Origin: Sphingopyxis sp. FD7 | GTDB lineage: Bacteria > Pseudomonadota > Alphaproteobacteria > Sphingomonadales > Sphingomonadaceae | Assembly: GCF_003609835.1 (NCBI RefSeq) | Contig: NZ_AP017898.1 | Coordinates: 1 to 64,000 of the forward strand | Direction: 5' to 3' | Length of the DNA stretch: 64,000 nt | Shown here: positions 15,967 to 26,300 of the stretch, piece after piece | Layout of the letters: the number at the start of each line of letters is the position of its first letter | Position numbering within the stretch: position 1 is the first letter of the stretch | The notes under the pieces: model-generated | What the model was told of the DNA's origin: nothing | Databases searched by the model: none | Seen by the model: the letters and a program-made list of their open reading frames with translations, nothing else | Position numbers and translations under genes: made by a program

Positions 15967-17475
15967 ATGGTCGCAATCGTCTCAACCGCCGCCTATCTCG
16001 GCATCGAGGCCCGCGGGGTCGAGGTGCAGTGCCAGATCACGCCCGGCGTCCCGCGCTTCGTCGTCGTCGGGCTGCCCGACAAGGCGGTCGGCGAAAGCCG
16101 CGAGCGCGTCCGCGCCGCGATCGCCGCGATCGGCCTGTCGCTCCCGCCCAAGGTCATCACCGTCAACCTGTCGCCCGCCGATCTGCCCAAGGAAGGCTCG
16201 CATTACGACCTGCCGATCGCACTCGCGCTCTTGGGCGCGATGGGGGTGATCGATGCCGAGACGCTGGCGTCATACGTCGTCGTCGGCGAACTCGGCCTCG
16301 ACGGGCGCGTCGCCGCCTCGCCCGGCGTGCTGCTCGCCGCGCTGCACGCGGGCAGCGTCGAGCGCGGCCTCGTCTGCCCCGCCGCGCAGGGGCCGGAGGC
16401 GGCGTGGGCGGGCAATGTCGAGGTCATCGGCGCACCCGATCTTTTGGCGCTGCTCAATCACTTCAAAGGTCATTCGCCGCTGCCGCCGCCGGTGCCGGGC
16501 GAGGTCGCGGTGGCGGCGCGCAGCGCCGACCTGTCGCAAGTAAAGGGACAGGAAACCGCCAAGCGTGCGCTGGAAATCGCTGCGGCGGGCGGGCACAATT
16601 TGCTGATGTCGGGGCCGCCGGGCGCGGGCAAGTCGCTGATGGCGGCGTGCATGCCCGGCATCCTGCCCGAACTCACCCCCGCCGAAGCGCTCGAGGTGTC
16701 GATGATCGCCTCGGTCGCGGGACAGCTCGAAGGCGGGCGGCTTGTCCGTGCGCGGCCATTTCGCGCACCGCATCATTCGGCGTCGATGCCCGCGCTCGTC
16801 GGCGGCGGCCTGCGCGTGCGGCCGGGCGAGGTCAGCCTCGCGCATCTCGGCGTGCTGTTCCTCGACGAACTGCCCGAGTTTCAGCGCGGCGTGCTCGATT
16901 CGCTCCGCCAGCCGCTCGAAACGGGCGAGGTCAGCGTCGCGCGCGCCAATGCGCATGTCACCTTTCCCGCGCGCGTCCAGCTGGTCGCGGCGATGAACCC
17001 GTGCCGCTGTGGCCATCTCGGCGATCCGGCGCTCGCGTGCAGCCGGGCGCCGCGCTGCGCCGCCGATTATCAGGCGAAACTGTCAGGGCCGCTGCTCGAT
17101 CGCATCGACCTGCACGTCGAGGTGCAGGCGGTGAGCGCCGCCGACCTTGTCCTGCCGCCCCCCGCCGAGGGCAGCGCCGAGGTCGCGGCGCGCGTCGCCG
17201 CGGCGCGCGATGTGCAGACCGCACGCTATGCCGGGCACAAGGCGCGCACCAATGCCGAAATCGACGGCGAATTGCTCGAAGCGGTCGCAACGCCCGACGA
17301 GGCGGGGCGGAGGCTGCTTGCGCAGGCGGCCGAGGCGATGCGGCTGTCGGCGCGCGGCTATACGCGGATCCTGCGCGTCGCGCGGACGATCGCCGATCTC
17401 GGCGGAGCCGAAACGGTGGGGCGCATCCACATCGCCGAAGCGCTGAGCTATCGCCGCCAGGCACCGAAAAACTAG
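15967..17475 (+). CDS. comM: YifB/ComM family Mg-chelatase-like AAA+ ATPase
   Basis: 502 residues with the three ComM parts: an N-terminal Lon-like/ChlI domain (VVGLPDKAVGESRERV, LPIALALLGAMG), the AAA+ core with Walker A GPPGAGKS at about 216-223 and Walker B VLFLDELPEF near 297, and a C-terminal Mg-chelatase domain with the MNPCRCGHLGDP and CSRAP...Y...LSGPLLDRIDLHV signatures. In naturally competent bacteria ComM is a hexameric helicase that promotes branch migration during transformation. The gene is divergent from the TetR gene and preceded by GGGGGAG. The symbol is by family homology. Confidence 0.93.
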   Translation: MVAIVSTAAYLGIEARGVEVQCQITPGVPRFVVVGLPDKAVGESRERVRAAIAAIGLSLPPKVITVNLSPADLPKEGSHYDLPIALALLGAMGVIDAETLASYVVVGELGLDGRVAASPGVLLAALHAGSVERGLVCPAAQGPEAAWAGNVEVIGAPDLLALLNHFKGHSPLPPPVPGEVAVAARSADLSQVKGQETAKRALEIAAAGGHNLLMSGPPGAGKSLMAACMPGILPELTPAEALEVSMIASVAGQLEGGRLVRARPFRAPHHSASMPALVGGGLRVRPGEVSLAHLGVLFLDELPEFQRGVLDSLRQPLETGEVSVARANAHVTFPARVQLVAAMNPCRCGHLGDPALACSRAPRCAADYQAKLSGPLLDRIDLHVEVQAVSAADLVLPPPAEGSAEVAARVAAARDVQTARYAGHKARTNAEIDGELLEAVATPDEAGRRLLAQAAEAMRLSARGYTRILRVARTIADLGGAETVGRIHIAEALSYRRQAPKN

Positions 17476-17508
17476 ACACTGTTCCAGTCTCACTGAAACA
17501 GGCCCTGG
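17473..17508 (+). repeat. Degenerate repeat family G fragment at comM stop
   Basis: TAGACACTGTTCCAG...CTGAAACAGGCCCT begins with the comM stop codon. It resembles a shortened form of the inverted repeat at 41179-41265 (AGACCCTGTTTCAG/CTGAAACAGGGTCT), which likewise begins at a stop codon. It can form a short hairpin downstream of comM. Confidence 0.5.
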
Positions 17509-17636
17509 GGCTGCGATCGGTCGATCTGGGTCATCATCGACGATCATGTGCAGCATGGCGCACCCCTTCAATTGCATAGCTTTTCCTTTCCGAAGGGCTA
17601 TCCAAAGCGGCGGCATCGGCGCATAGGCTTGCTGCT

Positions 17637-18881
17637 ATGCACAAAGCGACCGAATCCCCTCCGCGGAGCCTGCCCGGCGACCGTGAAATGGTTGTAATGA
17701 TGGCGATGGTGATGGCGCTCAACGCGCTCGCGATCGATTCGATGCTGCCCGCGCTCCCGGCAATCGGCGAAGCGCTGGGGGTCGCCGTCGCCAACGATCG
17801 CCAATATATCATTTCGGTCTATCTGCTCGGCATCGGTTTCGGCTCGCTTCTCTATGGTCCATTGTCGGATCGCTTTGGGCGCAAGGGCGTGCTCGTCCCC
17901 GCCCTTTTCGCCTATCTCGCGCTCTCGATCGGCTGCGGGCTGGCGACAAGCTTTACGATGCTGATCGTGCTGCGTTTCGTGCACGGGCTGGTCAGCGCCG
18001 CGCTGGGCGTGATCGTCGTCGCGGTGATCCGCGACCTGTTCGCGGGCGACGCCATGGCGCGGCGGCTGTCGCTGATTTTCCTTGTCTTCATGATCGTGCC
18101 GATCATCGCCCCGACGCTCGGCGCCGGGGTCGCGGCGCTTGCGGGCTGGCGCGCGATCTTCATCCTGCTTGCCGTGATGTCGGTGGTGATGCTGGTGTGG
18201 CTCCGCCGCCTGCCCGAAACGCTCGACCCCGCCGACGTCCGCCCGCTCGACTTCAGGACGATGGCGGCGGGCTGGGCGACGGTGACGCGGCATCGGCGCG
18301 CGGCGGGCTATATGATCGCGTCGGGCACGATGCAGGGCGCGCTCTATGGCTATCTGAACAGCAGCGAACAGATCATCGGCGAGGTGTTCGACGCACGCAG
18401 CCTCTTCCCGCTGGTCTTCGCGTGCGTCGCCATCGGCATTGCGATCGCCAATTTTTCGAACGCTGCAATCGTCGAGCGCTTCGGCGCGCGGCGCGTCTCG
18501 CAGTCGGCGGTTTTTGCCTTCATGGCGACCTCGATACTGCAGATCGTCGCCGCACTGAGCGGGGTCGAGACCTTGTGGATGTTCACGCTGTTGATGATGG
18601 TCAACGTCGGCCTCATCGGCTTCATCGGCAGCAATTTCGGGTCGATCGCGATGGAGGATTTCGGCCATATGGCGGGCGTCGCATCCTCCTATCAGAGCTT
18701 TGCCAAGACTTTGCTCGCGGCGACCGTCGGCGCCGTCATCGGCCAGCAATATGACGGCACGACGCTCCCTCTCGCCCATGCCTTCCTCGGCTGCGCGATC
18801 GTCGGGCTGGCGCTGGTGCTGTGGGCCGAGCGCGGCAAGCTGTTCACCCGGCCGGGAACCGCGCCCAAAAGCCCCTTCTGA
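17637..18881 (+). CDS. Bcr/CflA-type MFS drug-efflux transporter
   Basis: 414 residues with 12 likely membrane segments. The N-terminal half has the Bcr/CflA hallmarks: NALAIDSMLPALPAIGEALG, an interhelical GPLSDRFGRKGVLVP motif A between helices 2 and 3, and R-x-x-x-G motif-B-like VLRFVHGLVSAALG. These drug:proton antiporters export varied compounds; the substrate is unknown. It stands alone, 161 bases after comM and before a repeat-filled gap. Confidence 0.9.
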   Translation: MHKATESPPRSLPGDREMVVMMAMVMALNALAIDSMLPALPAIGEALGVAVANDRQYIISVYLLGIGFGSLLYGPLSDRFGRKGVLVPALFAYLALSIGCGLATSFTMLIVLRFVHGLVSAALGVIVVAVIRDLFAGDAMARRLSLIFLVFMIVPIIAPTLGAGVAALAGWRAIFILLAVMSVVMLVWLRRLPETLDPADVRPLDFRTMAAGWATVTRHRRAAGYMIASGTMQGALYGYLNSSEQIIGEVFDARSLFPLVFACVAIGIAIANFSNAAIVERFGARRVSQSAVFAFMATSILQIVAALSGVETLWMFTLLMMVNVGLIGFIGSNFGSIAMEDFGHMAGVASSYQSFAKTLLAATVGAVIGQQYDGTTLPLAHAFLGCAIVGLALVLWAERGKLFTRPGTAPKSPF

Positions 18882-18935
18882 CGTTGGGGGGCGCTGAACG
18901 GCGGCCTTGGGGTGGATTCCTGCCTTTCCCTTATC

Positions 18936-19013
18936 CGTCATCCCGGCGAAGGCCGGGATCTCGCCGGTGCGGTAAACCGATAGGGTGAGATCCCGGCCTT
19001 CGCCGGGACGACG
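18936..19013 (+). repeat. Paired palindromic repeat family C, copy 1
   Basis: Arms CGTCATCCCGGCGAAGGCCG and the inverted CGGCCTTCGCCGGGACGACG flank a short spacer. Related elements lie at 36661-36748 and 44686-44763. Together with the next inverted repeat and a terminator it fills the gene-free stretch 18882-19249. Confidence 0.85.
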
Positions 19014-19053
19014 ATAAAGTTGAGGGCAACTACCGGTCGCAAGCCGCCTTCTG

Positions 19054-19116
19054 TTCGCGCAGAGGCCGCGGAGATCGCAGAGATGAAGCTGCTCATCTCT
19101 GCGGCCTCTGCGCGAA
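19054..19116 (+). repeat. Imperfect inverted repeat, family H
   Basis: CGCGCAGAGGCCGCGGAGAT...GAGATGAAG is followed by CTCATCTCTGCGGCCTCTGCGCG, a long near-palindrome able to form a hairpin. Only this copy was seen in the window. It is noncoding. Confidence 0.75.
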
Positions 19117-19200
19117 TCTTATTCAAAACCGCCTACGCGGCCATGGCAGCTTCCGGCGGTCTCCGCTGGATAGCAACCGTCGTCGCGGCAGATACAGCCG

Positions 19201-19230
19201 TAAAGGAAAGGGGGCCGCAGCCCCCTTTCC
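19201..19230 (-). terminator. Terminator after the amino-acid permease
   Basis: A perfect 11-bp stem GGAAAGGGGGC/GCCCCCTTTCC with a 4-base loop, followed on the minus strand by TTTA. It begins 20 bases after the permease stop and could also serve the opposite strand. Confidence 0.7.
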
Positions 19231-19249
19231 CAATTGATCGGCGGTTCGG

Positions 19250-20806
19250 TCAGTCGAAAGACGGGACGGGCGGAACCGGAGGCGGCGGGGCGTCGGCGTC
19301 GTCCTCGTGGACCTCGACGATGCCGCGACCGACGTGGCTCTTGCGGTAACCATAGAGGAAATAGAGCACGAGCCCGATCGTGCCCCATACGGGCAGCACC
19401 ATCTTCGCGTCGAAAGGCAGGTTTAGGTAAAGGCCGAGCGTGCCGAGGATCGCGAGCGGTGCGACGATCCACACCAGCGGGGTGCGGAACGGCCGGTGGC
19501 GCGTCGGATCCTTGACCCGCAGTGCAAGCACCGCGATCGCCACCATGAAGAAGGCGAAGAGCGTGCCCGAGTTCGAAATGTCGGCTAGCTTGCCCACCGG
19601 CAGGAAGGCGGCGAAGCAGGCGACGGCGACGCCGGTGATGGCGGTGACGATGTGCGGCGTTTTCCACCGGGGGTGGATCGACGCCAGCTTTTCGGGAAGC
19701 AGCCCGTCGCGCGCCATCACGAAGAAGATGCGCGTCTGACCGAACAGCATGATCAGGATCACCGACGGCAGCGCGAGGAAGGCGGCGATGCCGATGGCGT
19801 TACCGATCGCCGGATAGCCGATTTCGCGCAGCACATGGGCGAGCGCTTCGCGCGAGCAGACAAGCGGTTCCTGACCCAGCGCGGCGAGCGAGGCGCAGCG
19901 TTCGGCGAGCGCGGTCGAGCCGGGCGAAAGGATTTCACCCGCGGGTCCGGTGACCGGCTGCGCACCCATCGTGCCAATCGCCCCCGCGGCGACCAGCAGA
20001 TAGAAGATGGTGCAGATGCCGAGCGAGGCGATCAGCCCGATCGGCACGTTGCGCTGCGGATTCTTGGTTTCTTCGGCGGCGGTGGAGACGGCGTCGAAGC
20101 CGACATAGGCGAAGAAAATCGACGCCGCGGCGCCCACGGCGCCAAGCCCCGCCATCTGTCCGAACCAGCCGTTCGGCATGAAGGGGTCGAAGTTCTGGCC
20201 CTTCAGCATCGGCAGCGTCAGCACGATGAACAGCGTGAGCGCGGTGACCTTGATGACCACCAGCACCGCGTTGACGCGCGCGCTTTCGGTCGTCCCGATC
20301 ATCAGAAGCCACGTCACAAGCAGCGCGATCACCAGTGCCGGCAGGTTGACGATGCCACCCGCATAGGGCCCGACCGTCAGCTCCATCGGCAGGTTTATCC
20401 CCGCATTCGCCAATAGTCCGACGAAATAGCCCGACCAGCCGACCGACACCGCCGAGGCCGCGACGGCATATTCGAGGATCAGCGCCCAGCCGACGGTCCA
20501 GGCGAGCAGCTCGCCCATCACCGCATAGGTATAGGTGTAGGCGCTGCCCGAAACGGGCACCATCGAGGCGAGCTCCGAATAGCAGAGCGCCGCGACGACG
20601 CAGACGAGCCCGGCGATCACGAAGCTCCACATCATGCCCGGCCCGGCCTTCTGCGCGGCTTCGGCGGTCAGCACGAAAATGCCGGTGCCGATGATGGCGC
20701 CGATGCCGAGCATGGTGAGCTGAAAGGCACCGAGCGAGCGGTGCAACGACTTTTTCTCGGCGGTGGCCAAGATGGCGTCGAGCGGTTTGACGCGACCAAA
20801 TATCAT
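19250..20806 (-). CDS. APC-family amino-acid permease
   Basis: 518 residues with 12 or more hydrophobic helices. The first helix holds the APC signature LTMLGIGAIIGTGIFVLTAEAA, where the GIGAIIGTGIF unwound segment binds the amino-acid backbone. Helix 6-region FFAYVGFDAVSTAAEETKNP and QRNVPIGLIASL match the cationic amino-acid transporter (CAT/YfnA-like) branch, so basic amino acids are plausible substrates. It acts in the inner membrane as a proton symporter or exchanger. AAAGGGGA precedes the ATG at 20806; a GC-rich hairpin (GGCCCG/CGGGCC) lies in the leader. Confidence 0.92.
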   Translation of the reverse strand: MIFGRVKPLDAILATAEKKSLHRSLGAFQLTMLGIGAIIGTGIFVLTAEAAQKAGPGMMWSFVIAGLVCVVAALCYSELASMVPVSGSAYTYTYAVMGELLAWTVGWALILEYAVAASAVSVGWSGYFVGLLANAGINLPMELTVGPYAGGIVNLPALVIALLVTWLLMIGTTESARVNAVLVVIKVTALTLFIVLTLPMLKGQNFDPFMPNGWFGQMAGLGAVGAAASIFFAYVGFDAVSTAAEETKNPQRNVPIGLIASLGICTIFYLLVAAGAIGTMGAQPVTGPAGEILSPGSTALAERCASLAALGQEPLVCSREALAHVLREIGYPAIGNAIGIAAFLALPSVILIMLFGQTRIFFVMARDGLLPEKLASIHPRWKTPHIVTAITGVAVACFAAFLPVGKLADISNSGTLFAFFMVAIAVLALRVKDPTRHRPFRTPLVWIVAPLAILGTLGLYLNLPFDAKMVLPVWGTIGLVLYFLYGYRKSHVGRGIVEVHEDDADAPPPPVPPVPSFD

Positions 20807-20907
20807 GTAATAGTCCCCTTTGGGGCCCGGCGCGGGCCTCTCCTGGCGGGGCAGACTAGCCGCTCCGCGCGTCAGCGCAACTTAATTTCAGGCGTGTGAC
20901 AGGCGCT

Positions 20908-23079
20908 TCATCGCACGGTGAAGCGGATGCGGTCGATCGTCCGCCCGCCGGGATCGACGAGCGCGAGCATATGGGCGCCGGGGCGCGGCATGATCTGCTG
21001 CCCCGCATCGGCGTCGCCCAATGGTTTCTTGTCGAGAATCAGCCGGTATCCGGCGAGAGATCCGCTGACCGTCACGGCGATGCGTTGCCGATCCGGTGGA
21101 ATGTCGGGGTCGAGCGCATAGACGCTGCCGCTGACCGGGCTGGTGATGCGCGGGCGACGCGCGGTGGCGGGCGCGGCGGCCATTACGGCCTGCGCGGTGC
21201 CGGCCAGGAAAAACTCGCGGCGCGGCGGCTCGCGCGTGCCGGGGAGGGTGATCGGGCGCACTTCGACCCCCGCGGGCATGGCGGGGGGTTTGCCGGGGCG
21301 ACCCGCGTGGAGCGCGAGCATTACGTCGCGCCACACCGGCGCGGCGCCCGAAGTGCCCGACACGGCGCGCATCGAATCGCCCTCCAGATTGCCGACCCAC
21401 ACCGCGACGGTGAAACGGTCCGACCAGCCGACGCACCAATTGTCGCGCATCCCCTTGGACGTGCCCGTTTTCACGGCGGCCCAGAAAGGAAGGCGCAGCG
21501 CGCTGTCGGCGCCGAACGCATCGGCGCGCGCGGAGGCGTCGGCGAGAATGTCGCCGACGATGAAGGCGGCGGCGGGGCTGACGATCTGGCGCGGCGGAAC
21601 TTGTCGAAGGTGCCGCGCGGGGTGGTAGCGGACGGGGGACCAGTTTCCGAGATTTGCCAATGTTCTAAAGGCGTTGGCTTGTTCGACGAGCGACACTTCG
21701 GCTGATCCGAGCGCCAGCGAGTATCCGTAATACTCGCCATCCTCGACGAGCCCGTGGTAGCCGAGCGCCCAGAGGCGGTCGCGGAATTGCTGGACGTCGT
21801 CGATGACGAGCGCGCGGACGGCGGGGACGTTGAGCGAGGCGGCGAGCGCGTGGCGGACGCTGACCGGCCCCTTGAAGCTGCGGTCGTAATTTTTGGGGAC
21901 GTAGAGGCCGGAGGCGGTGTCGAGCTGGACCGGGCTGTCGTCGAGGATCGAGGCGGCGGTGAGCCAGCCATGTTCGATCACCTGCGCATAGAGATGCGGC
22001 TTGAGCGTCGATCCCGCCTGCCGCCGCGCATTGGCGCCGTCTACCTGTGCCGCGGTCGATTGGAGGCCGACGCCGCCGACATAGGCGAGCACGTCGCCGG
22101 TGGCATTGTCGAGCACGACGACCGCGCCGTCGCGGACGCGGTCTGCGCCGAGTCCGGCGAGCTGGCGGCGCAGCGCGACGATCGCCGCGATCTGGATGCG
22201 GCGGTCGATGGTGGTGGCGACGCGCTTGCCGGGTTTGTCGAGCAGGCGGACGGCGAGGTGCGGCGCCAGGCCGGGGTCGGCGCGCGCGGCGTGCTCGCCC
22301 GAAACGAGGGTCGCGGCGGCGGCGCGAATCGCCGCGCAATCGCTTGTCGCCGCGATCCGGCACGCGCGGCGGGCGAGCGCGTCGGCGCCCGCGCCGGGGC
22401 TGGGGAGGAGGCCCGCGAAGAGCGCGGCGTCGGAGCGGTTCATGTCGGCGGGCGCCTTGCCGAACAGGCCCGCCGCGCCCGCGCCGATCCCCTGCGCCTC
22501 GCCGCGCAGGGGCACGAGGTTCAGATAGGCTTCGAGCATCTGCTCGTGCGTCCACGCATCGGCGAGGTGCTGCGCGGCGCGCATCTGGCGCAGCTTGGCG
22601 CGCCAGTCGCGCTGCCCCGGCTGCGCGAGGCCGGGGTCGAGGAAGGCGGCGAGCTGCATTGCGAGCGTCGAGGCGCCGCGCGAGCGACTGGCGCGCGCGT
22701 CGCTGGTCAGCCGCGCGCGGACGGCGCTGGCGACCGCGAGCCAGTCGACCCCGCCGTGCGACCAGAAGCGGCGGTCCTCGCTTTGGACGACGGCGGTGCG
22801 GACGGCGGGGCTGATGTCCTTCAGCGGCACCCAGGCGAGGCGGCGACGCTGAAAATCGACGCGCTCGCTGTCGAGGAGGCGGCCGTCGCGGTCGGTGAGC
22901 CAGGCTTCGCTGGGCTGCCAGTCGGCGCGGACGGCGGCGAAGGAAGGCATGGGGGGCGGTTTGGTGGCGAGGTGCGCGGCGGTGGTGAGGATGAGCGCGG
23001 CGAGGGCGGCCCATGCGAGGGCGTGGGGCCAGCGGGGTTTGCGGGCGAGGCTAGCCGCGCTTTCCTTGAACATCGTCAT
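20908..23079 (-). CDS. pbpC: Penicillin-binding protein 1C
   Basis: 723 residues: a membrane anchor at about 18-38, a family 51 glycosyltransferase domain (QSEDRRFWSHGGVDW with the catalytic glutamate, then RGASTLAMQLAAFL), a transpeptidase domain with SxxK AGSTLKP at about 356, SLN motif AASLNVPA and KTGTS, and the C-terminal BiPBP_C domain typical of PBP1C. It polymerises and cross-links peptidoglycan and is classically paired with alpha-2-macroglobulin (yfhM), as here, but 284 bp of repeats separate the genes. The start codon itself lies in the edge of one repeat; ATG 23073 is an alternative start. Confidence 0.95.
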   Translation of the reverse strand: MTMFKESAASLARKPRWPHALAWAALAALILTTAAHLATKPPPMPSFAAVRADWQPSEAWLTDRDGRLLDSERVDFQRRRLAWVPLKDISPAVRTAVVQSEDRRFWSHGGVDWLAVASAVRARLTSDARASRSRGASTLAMQLAAFLDPGLAQPGQRDWRAKLRQMRAAQHLADAWTHEQMLEAYLNLVPLRGEAQGIGAGAAGLFGKAPADMNRSDAALFAGLLPSPGAGADALARRACRIAATSDCAAIRAAAATLVSGEHAARADPGLAPHLAVRLLDKPGKRVATTIDRRIQIAAIVALRRQLAGLGADRVRDGAVVVLDNATGDVLAYVGGVGLQSTAAQVDGANARRQAGSTLKPHLYAQVIEHGWLTAASILDDSPVQLDTASGLYVPKNYDRSFKGPVSVRHALAASLNVPAVRALVIDDVQQFRDRLWALGYHGLVEDGEYYGYSLALGSAEVSLVEQANAFRTLANLGNWSPVRYHPARHLRQVPPRQIVSPAAAFIVGDILADASARADAFGADSALRLPFWAAVKTGTSKGMRDNWCVGWSDRFTVAVWVGNLEGDSMRAVSGTSGAAPVWRDVMLALHAGRPGKPPAMPAGVEVRPITLPGTREPPRREFFLAGTAQAVMAAAPATARRPRITSPVSGSVYALDPDIPPDRQRIAVTVSGSLAGYRLILDKKPLGDADAGQQIMPRPGAHMLALVDPGGRTIDRIRFTVR

Positions 23080-23177
23080 GCTGAACTCGTTTCAGCATCC
23101 ATGGCCTGTATTCTCGTTCGGCGCAGCGCCGAAGGAAAGGTCAGGCCATGGACCCTGAAACAAGTTCAGGGTGACGA
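23074..23177 (+). repeat. Paired palindromic repeat family D at the pbpC start
   Basis: CGTCATGCTGAACTCGTTTC and the inverted GAAACAAGTTCAGGGTGACG flank a middle with a second inverted pair, CCATGGCCT/AGGCCATGG. The left end covers the pbpC start codon (23077-23079), so the element forms the 5' leader of pbpC. Confidence 0.8.
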
Positions 23178-23209
23178 GGTTTGAATGCGGGCGGCGTTCC
23201 TCCATTCCC

Positions 23210-23340
23210 GTTCGCATCGAGCCCTTCGACTGCCTTGGCAGGCGCTCAGGATAAACTTCCGGCATAGCCGGAAATCGAGACGCCCATCGGGATGGCGCGC
23301 GCCTTCGGGGTGTCTCGACTTCACTCGACACGAACGGAAA
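23210..23340 (+). repeat. Dispersed repeat family E, copy 1
   Basis: The element starts GTTCGCATCGAGCCCTTCGA, contains CTGCCTTGGCAGGCGCTCAG and ends CTCGACACGAACGGAAA. A rearranged copy in the opposite sense lies at 56021-56150. Here it occupies the gap between the macroglobulin gene and pbpC. Confidence 0.8.
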
Positions 23341-23363
23341 CAGGAGGCGGTGGCTTGTAGCCA

Positions 23364-26300
23364 TCACGACCCCACATTCGCCACCGTGACCGGCGCGTTC
23401 GGCCACTGGCCGCGGATCGCGGGCGAATACATCGCCTCGACGCGCGTCGGGGGCAGGGTGAAGCGGCCCGAGCCATTGAGCCGCACCACATATTCGACCG
23501 TGTGGGCGCCCGCGGGCATCCAGCCGAAATAGCCGCGCCAGCTGTCCTTGCCGCGCTCGACATAGCTCGGCTGCGCGCCCGATCCGCCTGCCTGGCTGCC
23601 CAGCATTTCAGACTGGCCGCCGAGATTGCCAATGATGGTGGCGCCGGGCGCGACGGGATCGCTGATGACGACCCACGTCCGGCCCGCGGCCGCGACAACC
23701 TCGATCCGCACTTTGATGACGTCGCCGCGCGTCAGCCGGTCCTTGTTCGCCGCCTTGACGATGCTGACCGAGCGCTTGATCCGGTAGCCGGCATTGAGCG
23801 GTTCCTTCAAAGGCACCGCCGCCTTGACGCTGACGGTGGCCCATGGCGAGCCGGTGCCCTGATGATTGAGGCTCATCGTCGCGGCGTTCAGCGCGACGCG
23901 GAGCGGCGACGGCGCTTCGGCGGGAAGCGGCCAGCTTTGCGACGCACTGTTCCCGGCAAGGCCGATGGTGGTGACGCCGGTGATCGCGCTCGCCGGATAC
24001 AGTTCGGCAAAGCGGCGGACGGTGACCGCGCCCCACGCATTCGCCGGGGTGGTGTCCCAATGCCCCCTGCGCTGGCGCTGCGCGACGCCGACCATCAGCT
24101 TGCCCGCGTCATCCTCCCATCCCTTGCGGCCGAGGATAGCTTCGAGCGCCTTGATCGCCATCTCGTCGCCGCTGACCATCATCCACCAGGGCGCGCGCGC
24201 ATCGTCGACGAGGTCGAGCCGCGTTCCTTCATAGACGAGGCGCTTGCGCAGCTCGGCTTCGGCGGCGGTGCGCAGCGCGGCGGCGTTCCGCACCCCCGGC
24301 GTCCGTTCGATCGCGACGAGCCAGTCGGCGAGCGTTCCCGTCGCCATCTCGGCGGGTGCCATGTCGATCGCGGCGACGAGGCGCGCGTTCGACGCATCGG
24401 CGCGCGCGAGCGCGGCGAGCGCGGCGATGCGGACGGGGCGAATGTCCCATGGGCCATAGCCGCGGCGCGTCAGCCGCCCCTCGACCACCGCCTGCAGCGC
24501 GGCGACCATCTTCGCGCGCGACGCTTCGGGGATGGCAAAGCCGTTCGCCGCGGTCACGCCGAGGACATAGGCGGTGAGCTCGATCGAGCCGGTGAGCCGC
24601 TCGTTCGGCCAGTAGCGCAGCAGCCCGTCGTCATCGAGATAGGTCGGCATCGCGCCCGCCAGCGCCTGCCACCGTCCGAGGTCGCCGAGCGCGACCGCGC
24701 GCGACGTCTGTTGCTCGAAGCAGCTGTAGGGATAGGCGGCCATATAGTCGCGCACCCCCGCGAGCGGCGGCGCGAGCGTGCCCGCGAGCGCGACGTCGAC
24801 ATATCCGCCGGGCAGCGCGCCCGCGGGAATCGCGATGGGCAAGGTCGTGGTCGGCCCGACGCGGAAGAGGCTGGCGGCCCAGGTTTCGACGGGCACCGCG
24901 GGTTCGACGACCTGTTCGAAGACGAGGCGGTCGCGCGCCTTGCCGTCCTTCGTTGCCGCCTCGACGGTCCAGCTCAGCGGCCCCGCCCGATCGGGGGCGG
25001 TGATCGCCCAGCTCACCGGCACGGCGCCGCCCGCGGGGATCGTCACCGTCAGCGGCGGCGCGGTCGCGATCGCGGGTGCGATCGTTGCGGTCGCGGTGAC
25101 TTCCATCGCCTTGTCGGTGCCGTTGCGCAGCGTGAAGCGCGCGTCATAGGCGTCGCCGGTGCGCACCAGTTCGGGAAGCCCGGCAAAGACGCCGAGATCC
25201 TGCACGGTGCGGACGGTCGTTTCGCCGGTGCCGAAAAGCTGCGATCCGTCGGTCGCGATCGCGACGAGGCGGAAGCCCGACAGATTGTCGCTGAGCGGCA
25301 CGTCGATGCTCGCGCGGCCCTTGGCGTCGAGCGGGACGCTGCCCTTCCAGAGCAGCACCGGGCGGAAATCCTCGCGCGTCAGCCCGCTGAGGTCGCCGCC
25401 GCCGCCGCCGGGTTCCAGTGCCTTGCGCCCATAATGGCGTTTACCCACGACCTGCATCTGCGCGGTCGAGGTGAGCACGTCGAGCGTGCGGTCGCCCATC
25501 ATCGCGGCGAGTATGTCCCAGCTTTCGTTGGGGGCGAGCTGGAGCAGCGCTTCATCGACCGCGGCGAAGGCGACATCGGCGTTCTTCGGCGCCTTGCCGC
25601 CCGGCGCCTTGACCTCGATGCCGACCTTCGCGGTTTCGCGCACCGCATATTTTTCCTTGTCGGCCTTCACCTTGACGCCGAGCTGATGGCCTTCCCAGCC
25701 GACCTTGATGCGCGCGATGCCGATGCGATAGGCGGGCTTGGCGAGGTCGACGAGCGCGGTGGGCGGCGCGCCCTCGCTATTCTCGATCTTGAAACCCACC
25801 GCGCGCTTCATCTTGCGGAACCAGCTTTCCTGACCCGTCACGCGGCCACGCACCGCCATCACCGAGACATAGACGTCGGGGGCGTAGGTGGCGGGGAGCT
25901 TGACCTGCACGACGGGATTGGTGCCTTTGAGCGGCACCACGAAGCTCGACAGCACCCCTTCGCGTTCGACGGTGACGAGCGCGGTCGCTTCGCGGAAGGG
26001 CATTCGCACCTGAAAGCGCGCGGTGTCGCCCGCGGCGTAGCGCGGCGCTTCGGCGATCACATCCATGCGGTCGCCATTGTCGCCGCCGAACCACCATTCG
26101 TCGTCGCCCGCGAGCCAGACCGAGCGCACCGCGCGCGCTTCGTTGCCGTCGGCGTCGCGCGTCGTCGCCACGACGGTGACTTCGCCCGACACGCCGGGCG
26201 CCATCGCGCAGCTGGCGCGGCCGAGCGTGTCGGTCGTCGCGGCGCAGCTTGCCGACAGCTTCGCGGTGCGCATCTGGTTGTCATAGGCATAGAAACCGCC

